In this document: piece after piece, positions 7,259 through 7,291 of the stretch
Layout: every line of letters begins with the position of its first letter
Numbering within the stretch: position 1 is the stretch's first letter
NCBI GenBank assembly: GCA_023230025.1
Contig: JALNYD010000133.1
Span: 1-7,291, forward strand
From: Candidatus Cloacimonadota bacterium
Lineage (GTDB): Bacteria > Cloacimonadota > Cloacimonadia > Cloacimonadales > Cloacimonadaceae
DNA: 7,291 nt
Reading direction: 5' to 3'
The notes under the pieces: model-generated
The model's input: the letters and a program-made list of their open reading frames with translations, nothing else
Databases searched by the model: none
Told to the model about the DNA's origin: nothing
Position numbers and translations under genes: made by a program

Positions 7259-7291
7259 CCGATAAAGTAATAGGGGTATGGGGTGAAGCCC

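Larger units (their letters stand above)
7215..7291 (-). promoter_or_regulatory. 5' leader and probable promoter region of the hsd operon
   Basis: These 77 bases upstream of hsdM hold no gene that I can support. They contain A+T-rich patches on the minus strand (TATTACTTTATC, and GATATATCGATAAA) that could serve as -10 elements. I found no pair of boxes with a good sequence match and a 16-18 nt spacer, so no promoter position is assigned. A 10-bp palindrome (CGATATATCG, 7231-7240) and a short inverted repeat (7246-7258) lie here. The operon promoter could equally lie beyond the window. Confidence 0.3.

Overview
The window holds one compact, entirely minus-strand operon: a bacterial Type I restriction-modification (R-M) locus with an extra gene inside it. 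In transcription order (right to left) it reads: a short 5' leader (7215-7291), hsdM (7214-4677), hsdS (4684-3380), a DUF262/DUF1524 (GmrSD-like) nuclease gene (3380-1560), and hsdR (from 1545, running off the left edge of the window). The plus strand has no convincing gene. No RNA genes, insertion sequences, CRISPR arrays or integrase genes are visible.

The genes are packed for translational coupling. hsdM and hsdS overlap by 8 bp (ATGAGTGA), hsdS and the DUF262 gene share one base (TAATG), and only 14 bp separate the DUF262 stop from the hsdR start. Each start has a recognisable Shine-Dalgarno sequence. The DUF262 gene is therefore built into the expression unit rather than lying beside it.

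HsdM (N6-adenine methyltransferase) and HsdS (two target-recognition domains) should form the modification enzyme. Adding HsdR (PD-(D/E)XK nuclease plus SF2 DEAD/DEAH translocase) gives the restriction enzyme. The inserted 606-residue protein has a complete DUF262 NTPase-like signature (YQR..VW, DGQQR) and a complete DUF1524 HNH signature (EHILP, LGNLTLL, then N..N..K). This is the architecture of single-chain GmrSD-type modification-dependent (Type IV) enzymes and of SspE/BrxU-like effectors. The arrangement suggests layered immunity: Type I cuts unmodified DNA, while the GmrSD-like protein attacks modified phage DNA or acts as a backup if Type I is inhibited. Its slot between hsdS and hsdR is the one held by the anticodon nuclease gene prrC in the E. 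coli prr locus.

Base composition is uneven. Sampled hsdM and hsdR lines are about 45-53% G+C, DUF262-gene lines about 35-43%, and the two HsdS recognition domains about 32-38% with a conserved centre near 45%. This fits modular exchange of hsdS and perhaps separate acquisition of the DUF262 gene. The sequence indicates a mid-G+C bacterium, but nothing here fixes the lineage because these families move horizontally.
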